Below, one piece after another: positions 8,776 through 17,344 of a DNA stretch of 36,708 nt (its first letter is position 1; each line of letters begins with the position of its first letter). The translations under genes and the position numbers were made by a program. The notes under the pieces were generated by a model, which saw only the letters and a list, made by a program, of their open reading frames with translations, did not search any database and was not told where the DNA came from. Source of the DNA: Nostoc sp. KVJ20 (GTDB lineage Bacteria > Cyanobacteriota > Cyanobacteriia > Cyanobacteriales > Nostocaceae); assembly GCF_001712795.1 (NCBI RefSeq), contig NZ_KV757547.1, forward strand, positions 1-36,708, in the 5' to 3' direction.

Positions 8776-10110
8776 ATGTTGTACAGAAAGCCAATAAACA
8801 AGTTGCAAAAATTCATCCAAAAACAGAGTTATTTACATATAGGGGTTTTCCTGGCAACTCTATTAAGCATCATATTGTTCAGTTGGATAGCACTCTCGCA
8901 ACAACCAGTTATCCTCAATCTGTTAATGACTGCCCCTGATGCCGAACCTTGGAGACAGGGTTTAATTAGAGACTTCGAGGCTGAGAACCCAGGTATTCGC
9001 ATTAACTTGGTTGAAGGACCGAATGCCACAAATTTGCTCGAAGACCTGTACACCTCATCTTTTATCTTGGGTGAATCCCCTTATGACCTAATTAATATGG
9101 ATGTGATCTGGACATCCAAATTTGCTGCTGCTGGATGGTTGCTACCTTTAGGCGATCGCATTTCTAAAGAGGAGTTGGCAGAATTTTCACCCCAGGATGT
9201 AGAAGGGGGACGTTATCAAAACCAGCTGTACCGCATTCCAGTGCGTTCCGATGTGGGAATGCTCTACTACCGAGAAGATTTAATCAAACAAGCGGGATTG
9301 AAACCACCAGAAACCTTTGATGATTTGATCCGAATTTCCCAAGTCTTGCAGAAAAAAAAGCAAGTGAATTGGGGCTATGTTTGGCAGGGTCGCCAATATG
9401 AAGGACTTGTAGCGATGTTTGCAGAAATCCTCGATGGCTTTGGTGGCTTCTGGGTTAAACCCGACACCCTCGAAGTTGGACTAGATCGACCAGAAACATT
9501 ACGAGCCATTGAGTTTCTGCGTAGTACCATCAGCGAAGGCGTTTCTCCTCCTGGGGTCACGACTTACCAAGAAGAAGATACCCGGCGCTTGTTTCAAAGT
9601 GGTCAAGTAGCGTTTTTACGCAGTTGGCCTTATGCGTGGCCTTTAGCCCAGGCAGAAAATTCGCCAATCCGGGGCAAAATTGCGATTAAACCGATGGTTC
9701 ATGCTCCTGGTAAGACGGGAGCGGCTTGCTTAGGGGGTTGGGGTTTAGGGATTGCGAAATCTTCTCAACATCCTGAAGAAGCTTGGAAAGCAATTAAGTA
9801 TTTTACCAGTCGAGAAGCACAGCGCCGATTCATTTTCAGTGCAGGTTATGTGCCCAGTCGTCGGGAACTGTTTACAGATCCAGGGATTGTTGCTAAATAC
9901 CCCCACTATCCGCAGTTATTGCAGGTCGTAGACAATGCAGTTTTACGTCCACCGATCGCGCAATATGCTCAAACATCAGATATTTTACAACGTTATCTCA
10001 GCGCCGCCTTATCCGGCCGGATGAATTCGGAACGATCAATGCAAGCTGCGGCGGCCGAAACGCGGCGACTGCTGGGGGCAGGGGGAGAGCAATTAAAAAT
10101 TAAAAATTAA
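8776..10110 (+). CDS. Carbohydrate ABC transporter substrate-binding protein (family 1, MalE-like)
   Basis: 444-residue extracytoplasmic solute-binding protein. A basic N-terminus and hydrophobic stretch (about residues 21-42) form a signal peptide or anchor with a possible signal peptidase I site near LSQQ; there is no lipobox Cys. The mature part has the usual two-lobe pattern with DLINMDVIWTSKFAAAGWLLPL, RIPVRSDVGMLYYREDL and GAACLGGWGLGIAKSSQHPEEAWK, typical of di/oligosaccharide or glucosylglycerol/trehalose-type binders. The substrate cannot be fixed from sequence. The last residues (EQLKIKN) come from an AATTAAAAATT repeat of the sort spread through cyanobacterial intergenic DNA, so the C-terminus has been extended by repeat sequence. 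First gene of a four-gene importer operon. Confidence 0.9.
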   Translation: MLYRKPINKLQKFIQKQSYLHIGVFLATLLSIILFSWIALSQQPVILNLLMTAPDAEPWRQGLIRDFEAENPGIRINLVEGPNATNLLEDLYTSSFILGESPYDLINMDVIWTSKFAAAGWLLPLGDRISKEELAEFSPQDVEGGRYQNQLYRIPVRSDVGMLYYREDLIKQAGLKPPETFDDLIRISQVLQKKKQVNWGYVWQGRQYEGLVAMFAEILDGFGGFWVKPDTLEVGLDRPETLRAIEFLRSTISEGVSPPGVTTYQEEDTRRLFQSGQVAFLRSWPYAWPLAQAENSPIRGKIAIKPMVHAPGKTGAACLGGWGLGIAKSSQHPEEAWKAIKYFTSREAQRRFIFSAGYVPSRRELFTDPGIVAKYPHYPQLLQVVDNAVLRPPIAQYAQTSDILQRYLSAALSGRMNSERSMQAAAAETRRLLGAGGEQLKIKN

Positions 10111-10148
10111 ACAGCTTGTGCTTTCTGCCTCCTCTTTGCCAATGCCCA

Positions 10149-10186
10149 ATGACAAATGACAAATGACGAATGACAAATGACAAATT
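10149..10186 (+). repeat. Heptanucleotide short tandem repeat (AATGACA-type) over a start codon
   Basis: Five near-perfect copies of AATGACA (one with ACG in place of ACA) run through the spacer between the binding-protein and first permease genes. Such short tandemly repeated heptamers are a known feature of heterocystous cyanobacteria. The permease ATG at 10177 lies inside the array, and several copies contain ATG. Confidence 0.75.
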
Positions 10187-11088
10187 TACATACACTCAGA
10201 AATCGAGAACAACAGACAGCCTGGATCTTACTAACACCAGCATTGCTGCTGTTGTTGTTTGTATTTGCCTACCCGATTTTACGAGCATTTTGGTTAAGCG
10301 TATTTACTAGAAATTTGGGAACAGAGTTACAACCCGTATTCTCTGGTTTGGAGAATTATGTACGGATGGCGGGGGATGGTCGTTTTTGGCAGAGTTTGTG
10401 GGCGACAACCGTATTCACAACAGCATCAGTAATCTCAGAACTCCTGCTAGGACTGGGGATTGCCCTAGTTCTCAATCAGGCGTTTTTTGGTCGGGGCATA
10501 GTGCGTACAACCGCGATTATCCCTTGGGCTTTGCCTACTGCTTTGATTGGTCTGGCGTGGGCTTGGATTTTTAACGACCAGTTTGGGGTTGTGAACGATA
10601 TTCTGCGTCGATTGGGGCTGATTGAGACTGGGATTAACTGGTTAGGAGATCCAACGCTGGCAATAATAGCAGTGGTTTTTGCTGATGTTTGGAAAACTAC
10701 GCCGTTTATCAGTATCCTGCTGCTAGCTGGGTTGCAGTCGATATCACAAGACCTTTATGAAGCTTACTCGGTCGATGGGGCAACTGCTTGGCAAAGCTTC
10801 CGCAATATTACCCTGCCACTGCTGCTGCCACAGATATTAATTGCAGTGCTATTTCGATTTGCTCAAGCTTTCGGGATTTTTGACTTGATTGCTGTGATGA
10901 CCGGGGGTGGCCCTGGTGGCGCTACGGAAGTGGTGTCATTGTACATTTACTCCACGGTGATGCGCTACTTAGATTTTGGGTATGGAGCAGCCCTGGTAGT
11001 AGTGACATTTTTAATATTAATTGCGGCGGTGGCGATCGCTAGTTTTTTACTTAACAAATACCGTGCCAAAACATCAGGAACCATTTAA
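10177..11088 (+). CDS. Sugar ABC transporter permease, MalF/UgpA type
   Basis: 303-residue inner-membrane permease with six predicted transmembrane segments (first at about 16-40). The cytoplasmic EAA loop, which docks on the ATPase, is visible as EAYSVDGATAWQSF (195-208) followed by ITLPLLLP. It forms the import channel with the next permease. The chosen ATG sits inside a heptanucleotide repeat, so there is no usual ribosome site; MTNLHTLRNREQQ is a plausible short N-terminus. The gene ends 3 nt before the next permease start, consistent with tight co-expression. Confidence 0.92.
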   Translation: MTNLHTLRNREQQTAWILLTPALLLLLFVFAYPILRAFWLSVFTRNLGTELQPVFSGLENYVRMAGDGRFWQSLWATTVFTTASVISELLLGLGIALVLNQAFFGRGIVRTTAIIPWALPTALIGLAWAWIFNDQFGVVNDILRRLGLIETGINWLGDPTLAIIAVVFADVWKTTPFISILLLAGLQSISQDLYEAYSVDGATAWQSFRNITLPLLLPQILIAVLFRFAQAFGIFDLIAVMTGGGPGGATEVVSLYIYSTVMRYLDFGYGAALVVVTFLILIAAVAIASFLLNKYRAKTSGTI

Positions 11089-11091
11089 GCC

Positions 11092-11976
11092 ATGAGTGTA
11101 AATCCCCAAGCAGTTCCAAAGACTCCAAAACGAACAGGGGGAACCAAGTTTTCTCTGAAAAAAATCTTGCTGGCCATCATAGTTGTATTAATAGTGCTAT
11201 TTAGCCTAGCACCAGCTCTATGGCAATTGCTGACCTCGTTTAAAGTAAATGAGGATATTGCCGCCGTTCCTACTGTCTATTTCCCCACACGATTCACTTT
11301 CAATCACTACATTGAGTTATTCACCCGTCGTCCATTTTGGCGCTATATCTTTAACAGTGCCTTTGTGTCGATTACTTCAACAGCTGTGGCTTTAGCGATC
11401 GGCGCACCTGCCGCTTATGCCCTCGCACGATTGCGCCCAAGGTGTGAAAAAGTTATCCTCGCCAGCATTCTAATTGTTACCTTATTTCCTGGAATTCTCT
11501 TGTTCTTAGGACTATTAGAAATTATCCAAGCGCTGAAATTGGGCAATAATTATCTGGCGCTGATTATACCCTATACCGCGATCAATTTGCCGCTAACAAT
11601 TTTAGTACTTAAAAGCTTTTTTGAACAATTACCAAAAGACTTGGAAGATTCTGCTAGGGTCGATGGCTACAACACCTTTCAACTACTGTGGCAAATCGTG
11701 CTGCCCATGACCCTTCCGGCCTTAGTGACTACTGGAATCCTCACCTTTATTTTTGCTTGGAACGAGTTTATTTTCGCTCTCACCTTTATGACTCGTGAAG
11801 AATTGAAGACAATTCCCGTTGCTGCGGCTCAGTTGGGTGGTGCGACAGTATTTGAAATTCCCTATGGTGCGATCGCTGCTGCAACTGTTGTGGGCACATT
11901 ACCCCTGATTTTACTAGTTTTGTTTTTCCAGCGCCGGATTGTCCAAGGTCTTACCGCTGGTGCTGTAAAAGGATAG
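11092..11976 (+). CDS. Sugar ABC transporter permease, MalG/UgpE type
   Basis: 294-residue second permease subunit, with a basic N-terminal tail, a first membrane helix at about 24-48, and the EAA loop at 185-205 (EDSARVDGYNTFQLLW...LP). The stretch FIFAWNEFIFALTFM is typical of MalG/UgpE-like proteins. It pairs with the preceding permease to make the heterodimeric membrane pore. It ends 8 nt before the ATPase gene. Confidence 0.92.
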   Translation: MSVNPQAVPKTPKRTGGTKFSLKKILLAIIVVLIVLFSLAPALWQLLTSFKVNEDIAAVPTVYFPTRFTFNHYIELFTRRPFWRYIFNSAFVSITSTAVALAIGAPAAYALARLRPRCEKVILASILIVTLFPGILLFLGLLEIIQALKLGNNYLALIIPYTAINLPLTILVLKSFFEQLPKDLEDSARVDGYNTFQLLWQIVLPMTLPALVTTGILTFIFAWNEFIFALTFMTREELKTIPVAAAQLGGATVFEIPYGAIAAATVVGTLPLILLVLFFQRRIVQGLTAGAVKG

Positions 11977-11984
11977 AAATCAAA

Positions 11985-13085
11985 ATGGCTAAACTCGAAC
12001 TCACAAACTTGAATAAAACCTATAATTCTAAAGTCATCCCTGTCAAGGACGTTAGTTTCATTGTAGATAACCATGAGTTTCTCACTTTACTTGGCCCTTC
12101 TGGCTGTGGCAAATCTACCGTCCTACGCATGATTGCGGGTCTTGAAGAACCGACTCGCGGTCAGATTAAGATTGGGGAGGTGGATGTCACCTATAAACGA
12201 GCAGCCGATCGCAACATTGCAATGGTATTTCAAAGCTATGCACTCTATCCTCACATGACGGTGTACGAAAACCTTGCGTCTGGACTCAAGCTGAAAAAAG
12301 TACCACCTACAGACATTAAACAGCGAGTGGCAGAAGTGGCAGAAGTTTTAGGATTAGCAGAGTTAATGAACCGTAAGCCTGGACAAATGTCTGGAGGTCA
12401 ACGCCAACGGGTGGCTGTTGGTCGTGCTTTGGTGCGTAATGCCGATGTATACCTGCTGGATGAACCCTTAAGTAACCTGGATGCACTACTGCGGGAAAGA
12501 GTTCGAGCCGATATTAAGCAAATTTTTGCAGCACAAAAAGTGCCAGTTGTCTACGTTACCCACGACCAAACCGAAGCGATGACGCTCTCCACTAAAGTTG
12601 CATTGCTCAACGATGGCTATGTCCAGCAACTTGATCCACCTGAGTGCATCTATAACCATCCAGCTAATCTATTTGTGGCTGGATTTGTTGGTAGTCCGCA
12701 AATGAATTTGCTGACTTTACCTTGTAAGGGACAATATGCGATCGTGGGTAACTTCCAAGTGCTTCTCCCAGATATACCAACAGTACCACCGCAGATTGTT
12801 CTGGGAATCCGTCCAGAAGATGTCCGCATTGCTCAACCAGGTGATACCCAAACTATCCAAGGGCGAGTGTTTTTAGTGGAAAACTTGGGGATGCACTATT
12901 TAGTCAGTGTCAGGATTGAGGATTCACAAACCCGAACGATTACGGTACGTGCTTTGTTGCCAACAGACCAAAATTGGAGTGGCGAGGATATTACATTAGC
13001 ATTGCCCACTGAGGATATTCACTGGTTTGATGTTCAATCTGGCCATGCTCTTGTTAAAAGACAAATGTTAGATGTCAGGAGCTAG
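11985..13085 (+). CDS. Sugar ABC transporter ATP-binding protein, MalK/UgpC/MsmK type
   Basis: 366-residue ATPase that powers the importer. Walker A is GPSGCGKST (37-45, Lys43), the signature motif is SGGQRQ (136-141), Walker B is VYLLDEP with Asp159/Glu160, and the H-loop His193 lies in VTHDQ. The region after about residue 235 is the OB-fold regulatory extension of the carbohydrate-uptake subfamily (VLGIRPEDV). Q-loop and D-loop (SNLDA) are also intact. It closes a complete binding protein/permease/permease/ATPase operon. Subfamily placement is sure; the sugar is not known. Confidence 0.95.
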   Translation: MAKLELTNLNKTYNSKVIPVKDVSFIVDNHEFLTLLGPSGCGKSTVLRMIAGLEEPTRGQIKIGEVDVTYKRAADRNIAMVFQSYALYPHMTVYENLASGLKLKKVPPTDIKQRVAEVAEVLGLAELMNRKPGQMSGGQRQRVAVGRALVRNADVYLLDEPLSNLDALLRERVRADIKQIFAAQKVPVVYVTHDQTEAMTLSTKVALLNDGYVQQLDPPECIYNHPANLFVAGFVGSPQMNLLTLPCKGQYAIVGNFQVLLPDIPTVPPQIVLGIRPEDVRIAQPGDTQTIQGRVFLVENLGMHYLVSVRIEDSQTRTITVRALLPTDQNWSGEDITLALPTEDIHWFDVQSGHALVKRQMLDVRS

Positions 13086-13163
13086 TACAGTACGGCGTAA
13101 ATAAACCACCTATTCTAAATCAATGAAACTCTTACGTGGAAAATTAGTTTGGAGTGAGTACTA

Positions 13164-13421
13164 ATGTTTCCTAATTTTCTGCCATTACAAATTAATCAAC
13201 CCAAAGACCCAAAAGCGATCGCTTCAACAGCACTAGCACTAACCAAGGACAACCAACAGTCCCTATCAACTATCTTCTTTCTGCCCAAGGAACGTCCTCA
13301 GCCTGGAATCGGCTGGTCAATCACCACCACTTCTGGGGAGGCAGAGATAGCCCTGGCTCGGCATTTGGTGATTGAGAAAGTTGAGCAAATATGTTTAAAA
13401 ATTGACCGTTCTCGCAACTGA
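13164..13421 (+). CDS. Small hypothetical protein
   Basis: Possible 85-residue protein of unknown function after the ABC operon. An HIP1 octamer lies within its 5' part and encodes KAIAST. The C-terminal half (SGEAEIALARHLVIEKVEQICLKI) looks like a genuine helix. There is a weak purine-rich stretch (GGAGTGAG) just upstream of the ATG. It may be real or chance; no family is recognised. Confidence 0.35.
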   Translation: MFPNFLPLQINQPKDPKAIASTALALTKDNQQSLSTIFFLPKERPQPGIGWSITTTSGEAEIALARHLVIEKVEQICLKIDRSRN

Positions 13422-13953
13422 CAGTCATAAGCTTTCCTGTTTATCAAAATTTTCTAAGGTATCAAACATCTAATATCAAGCTAATAAATGTTGGCAGCTT
13501 AAGTTCACGATAAAAATCATGATTTTCCCTTGCTAAGGTAGTCCGAAATTAGCAATTCTGACAAAAGAAGGTTTTGTCGCAAAAATTACTTTTGTCAGTA
13601 GTTAGCAACGCTGTCAATAATAGTACAAACAACTGCTTTCAACGAAGAACAATTGTCTGTTGTGTTTCCTGTGTTCCCGATTTAGCTGAGTTTCCCTAAG
13701 TTCTATGAGTTACAAAAAATACATTGCTGGCATTCCAAACATTGCCAAACTAAAGCTTACAAGCAAAGCCAGTATCCGCGATCGCAACCTACAGATATCG
13801 GAGACTGCTAACTTCAACACCTATACTAACGCTTGAATACTTAACGAGCGCCATACAGACTTAGTTGGTTGGCTGGTTGTGCTTAAAAAATATCATTAAT
13901 GACTAATAATTACTATTGACAGTAACTTTCAAGCGTAAAAGTAGAATATAGAC
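13422..13953. other. Intergenic region before the fibrillin-like gene
   Basis: AT-rich spacer. It contains a perfect 10-bp inverted repeat CTGACAAAAG / CTTTTGTCAG (13558-13567 and 13589-13598) with a further partial copy between the arms, an HIP1 site near 13789, and a 43-codon open frame at 13705-13836 without a ribosome site, which I do not call. A TTGACA at 13916-13921 with TAGAAT 20 nt downstream might be a weak promoter for the next gene. Confidence 0.35.
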
Positions 13954-14586
13954 ATGGCAGAGGATAATACAGCAAGATTTGCTTTAAAAACTGAGCTTTT
14001 ATTACGTATAGAGAAATTGGGACTACAACAAAGCCTATTTCCAACCTCTGACGAACTTATTGATAAGCTTGTACAACAGTTGGAAGGCATAAGCCCTATT
14101 CCGCAACCACTTCAGCCTAAGCATCTTCCTTCTCTATTAGGTAACTGGCAATTAGTGTATGCATCTGCTGGGACAATCGTCACACGGCAGATTGCATCAA
14201 TTCCAGATTTTGGGGGTGCAATTAAAATTAAACGCGTGTGGCAAATATTGGCTAGTGACAGCAATACCAGAAAAATCTTAGCCTCTAATAGCGCCCAGCT
14301 TGAATTACCAATTTTAGGGGAGTGGCAGTTACAAGCTAATGGACATTGGAAATGGAGTACGGATGAGAAAACTGCCACAGTGTCCTTTAACTCATTTTCC
14401 GTGCAAGCAACAAAACCCTTTGGGCTATCTAATTGGAGTTTTCCTGAGTTGAAAATACCAGTATTAGAATTTCTACAGAAAGAAGCTTTATGGATAACCT
14501 CCTACTTAGATCAAGAAATTAGGGTAGGACGAGGTACAACAGATAATTTATTTGTATTTCGTCGTGATGTAAAGCCCTCCACTTAG
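13954..14586 (+). CDS. PAP/fibrillin family protein (plastid lipid-associated type)
   Basis: 210-residue soluble lipocalin-like protein of the family associated with thylakoids and plastoglobules in cyanobacteria and plastids; it is thought to bind lipophilic compounds. The family pattern is visible: LLGNWQLVYAS (about 62-72), a central IASIPDFGGAIKIKRVWQ, and the C-terminal YLDQEIRVGRGTTDNLFVFRR. Length is normal for the cyanobacterial form. No signal peptide. It stands just before the secreted exoprotein gene (about 57 nt spacer) but has no obvious functional tie to it. Its presence supports an oxygenic phototroph host. Confidence 0.85.
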   Translation: MAEDNTARFALKTELLLRIEKLGLQQSLFPTSDELIDKLVQQLEGISPIPQPLQPKHLPSLLGNWQLVYASAGTIVTRQIASIPDFGGAIKIKRVWQILASDSNTRKILASNSAQLELPILGEWQLQANGHWKWSTDEKTATVSFNSFSVQATKPFGLSNWSFPELKIPVLEFLQKEALWITSYLDQEIRVGRGTTDNLFVFRRDVKPST

Positions 14587-14643
14587 TCCTAACAAAGAAG
14601 TTTCACTCAATGAAGTTAATTAAAAGCAAAATTGAAAATTGAG

Positions 14644-17340
14644 ATGAAAAAATACAATATTTTTCTTGTTTTTTGCCAGCAATTAGCTTTCATATTTTAT
14701 GTGTTATTATCTTCATCTGCGATGGCACAGATTCTTCCAGATAAAGCATTACCTGTCAATTCTCTAGTTACTCCACAGGGTGATACCAGCAATATTAATG
14801 GAGGAACGCAAGTAGGAAGCAACTTATTTCATAGCTTCGAGCAATTTTCTCTATCCACAGGTAGCACTGCCTACTTTAATAATGCCTCAAATGTTCAAAA
14901 TATTATTAGTCGAGTAACTGGTTTATCCATTTCTAAGATTGATGGTTTGCTGATGGCTAACGGCAACGCTAACCTGTTTCTAATTAATCCTAACGGGATT
15001 ATTTTTGGTCCCAATGCTGCCCTAAACATTGGTGGCTCGTTCTTAGCTAGCACTGCTAACAGGATTAACTTTGCTGATGGCAGCCAATTCAGTGCAAAAA
15101 CTCCACAAAATCAACCCTTATTAACAGTGAGCGCACCTATTGGCTTAGGATTTGATGGTAATCCAGGCGCAATTCAGGCTCAAGGTACAGGACACAATCT
15201 GACTCTCAATGACCCATTCTCACCATTTATTAGAACCATTAGCTCAAATGGCTTGCGTGTCAAACCAGAGAAGACTTTAGCTTTAGTGGGTGGTGACATA
15301 GCTTTAGAGGGAGGAAAGCTGGAGGCAAGTGGAGGGCGGATTGAGTTAAGTAGTGTTGACAAAGGAATAGTACGTATTAATACAGCTTACAGTGGTTGGA
15401 CTTTAAGCTATGAAGATGCAGTTAGCTTTAAAAATATTCAACTATCTCAACAGTCAATAGCAGATGTTAGTGGCTCCGATAGTGGTTTTATTCAAGCACA
15501 AGGTGCTGATGTGGAACTAGCAAGTGGCTCAATCTTTTTGATTCAAAACCAAGGGAATAAATTATCCGGTGACATTATTGTAAATGCCTCAGAAGAATTG
15601 AGAATAATAGGAACTTCTCGTAATGGAGTAATTCCCACTAGCTTAGTTAATGAAACTATAGTAGGAAATGGAGGAAAAATTGAAATTTCAACTCAAAATT
15701 TAATTCTCCAGGATGGAGCAGCAATAGTTGCTAAAACCTACGGTACAGGTAGGGGAGGTAATATCATTGTGAATGCTTCCGAATTCACTCAAGTTGCTGA
15801 CGGTTCCTCTTCCATTCTTCAGCTACCCAGTAATATCATTACTGCAACCTTTAGCTCTGGAGATAGTGGCAATCTTACGCTGTCTACGAAAAATTTGTCT
15901 GTAGAAGATGGCGGAGAAGTCCTAACTTCAACTTTTGGTACTGGCAAAGGTGGTAACTTAACAGTTAATACTGCTGAATCTACTCAAGTAATTGGGTACT
16001 TATCGGGGGCTTCAGAGCTTTCTAGTACTATTCTTACTAGAGCTTCTGGCTCTGGTAATGCAGGCAATCTAGCCCTTTCAACAGGAATTTTAAGTGCCAA
16101 AGATGGAGGTATTATTGGTTCTTTAACTCTTGGAAGTGGCTCTGGAGGAGATGTAACTGTAAATTCTAAAAACTCTATAGAACTTGTTGGAGTAGTACCA
16201 AATGTCTTTACTCCAAGCTCTTTGGCTACTGCAACTTATAGCAGTGGTAATAGTGGAAAATTAACAGTTAATACAAAAAAGTTAACAGTTAAGTATGGCG
16301 GAATAATTAATACTTCTACTCGCTCAACTGGGAAAGCTGATAGCCTTATTATTAATGCTTCTGATTCTATAGATATAATAGGTAGAGTTCCAGGCGCTGT
16401 AAATCCCAGTCTCATCAATTCATCTGTTATTGATTCCAATAAAAGTTTTCAAGAGCTATATCTGCTGCCTTCAGCATTGAGAGGGGATTCTGGAAGCGTA
16501 ACGATTAATACTAACGAGTTAAATATTGCAGATGGCGCATTAATTAGTGTCAAGAATGATGGTTCTGGCAATGCTGGAATAATTAATATTAACGCTGATG
16601 CAATCCATATTTCAAATTACGGTGGTATCACAGCAACCACTGCTATCGGTCAGGGGGGTGATATTGATATCACCTCAAAATTCGTTCGATTAGACAATGG
16701 CATTATCTCTGCAACTGCTGGACAACAAGGCGCTAATGGTGATGGTGGAAACATCACTGTAGACACAGATGTTTTATTTAGCTTGGAAAATAGCACTATC
16801 ACAGCCAACGCTTTTGAAGGACGCGGCGGGAATATCTGGATAAATGTTCGTGATGCATTCCTTTTCTCTCGGAATAGCCTAATAGAAGCCAGTTCTGAAT
16901 TTGGAATCAATGGCACAGTTCAAATTAATGGACTTGCCATTGATTCCAGGGGCATTAAAGCAGCGCCAGAAGTCGTTCAAGAAACTCCTAAAATATCATC
17001 GGGTTGTGCTGCACAGTCAGGCACAGGGACAGATATGTTAACTGTGGCTAGCAACAGTCCACCACCTAATTTTGACGAACATTTAGATAGTCAACCTATC
17101 TGGCAGAGAAATTTTATTTCATTTGAGTCCATTAAACATTCATCTGAATTACATTTGTCAACAATTAAAGAGACTACGAAAATTGTAGAAGCTCAAAGTT
17201 GGGTAATAGATTCTAGGGGAAATGTAGAATTAGTTGCGACAGCACCTAATCAAGTGACACTTGATAGCTTTTTGTCCACCAGTTCCTGTACATCGCTCAG
17301 TTCTGTAGTAGAAGTATTCCCATCACTAGCAACAGAGTAA
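14644..17340 (+). CDS. Two-partner secretion exoprotein (TpsA), filamentous-haemagglutinin N-terminal domain
   Basis: 898-residue secreted beta-helical surface protein. ATG at 14644 gives a standard signal peptide (about 1-29, ending SSSAMA before QILPD); an in-frame TTG at 14632 would add four residues. The TPS domain that directs export through an outer-membrane TpsB pore spans about 30-165 and contains GTQVGSNLFHSFEQF and the hallmark LFLINPNGIIFG. The rest is a right-handed beta-helix with imperfect repeats of about 75 residues built on GNxGxLTxxT...VEDGG units (about 250-560), and ends with two isolated Cys in GCAAQ and SSCTSL. No TpsB gene is in this window. The next gene, a CHAT protease, starts 4 nt after the stop, a pairing often seen in cyanobacteria. 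Confidence 0.88.
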   Translation: MKKYNIFLVFCQQLAFIFYVLLSSSAMAQILPDKALPVNSLVTPQGDTSNINGGTQVGSNLFHSFEQFSLSTGSTAYFNNASNVQNIISRVTGLSISKIDGLLMANGNANLFLINPNGIIFGPNAALNIGGSFLASTANRINFADGSQFSAKTPQNQPLLTVSAPIGLGFDGNPGAIQAQGTGHNLTLNDPFSPFIRTISSNGLRVKPEKTLALVGGDIALEGGKLEASGGRIELSSVDKGIVRINTAYSGWTLSYEDAVSFKNIQLSQQSIADVSGSDSGFIQAQGADVELASGSIFLIQNQGNKLSGDIIVNASEELRIIGTSRNGVIPTSLVNETIVGNGGKIEISTQNLILQDGAAIVAKTYGTGRGGNIIVNASEFTQVADGSSSILQLPSNIITATFSSGDSGNLTLSTKNLSVEDGGEVLTSTFGTGKGGNLTVNTAESTQVIGYLSGASELSSTILTRASGSGNAGNLALSTGILSAKDGGIIGSLTLGSGSGGDVTVNSKNSIELVGVVPNVFTPSSLATATYSSGNSGKLTVNTKKLTVKYGGIINTSTRSTGKADSLIINASDSIDIIGRVPGAVNPSLINSSVIDSNKSFQELYLLPSALRGDSGSVTINTNELNIADGALISVKNDGSGNAGIININADAIHISNYGGITATTAIGQGGDIDITSKFVRLDNGIISATAGQQGANGDGGNITVDTDVLFSLENSTITANAFEGRGGNIWINVRDAFLFSRNSLIEASSEFGINGTVQINGLAIDSRGIKAAPEVVQETPKISSGCAAQSGTGTDMLTVASNSPPPNFDEHLDSQPIWQRNFISFESIKHSSELHLSTIKETTKIVEAQSWVIDSRGNVELVATAPNQVTLDSFLSTSSCTSLSSVVEVFPSLATE

Positions 17341-17344
17341 AGCA

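Noticed and set aside
8718..8939. 73-codon ORF at the start of the binding-protein gene
   Set aside because: It overlaps the signal peptide of the solute-binding protein in another frame and shows no protein-like pattern.
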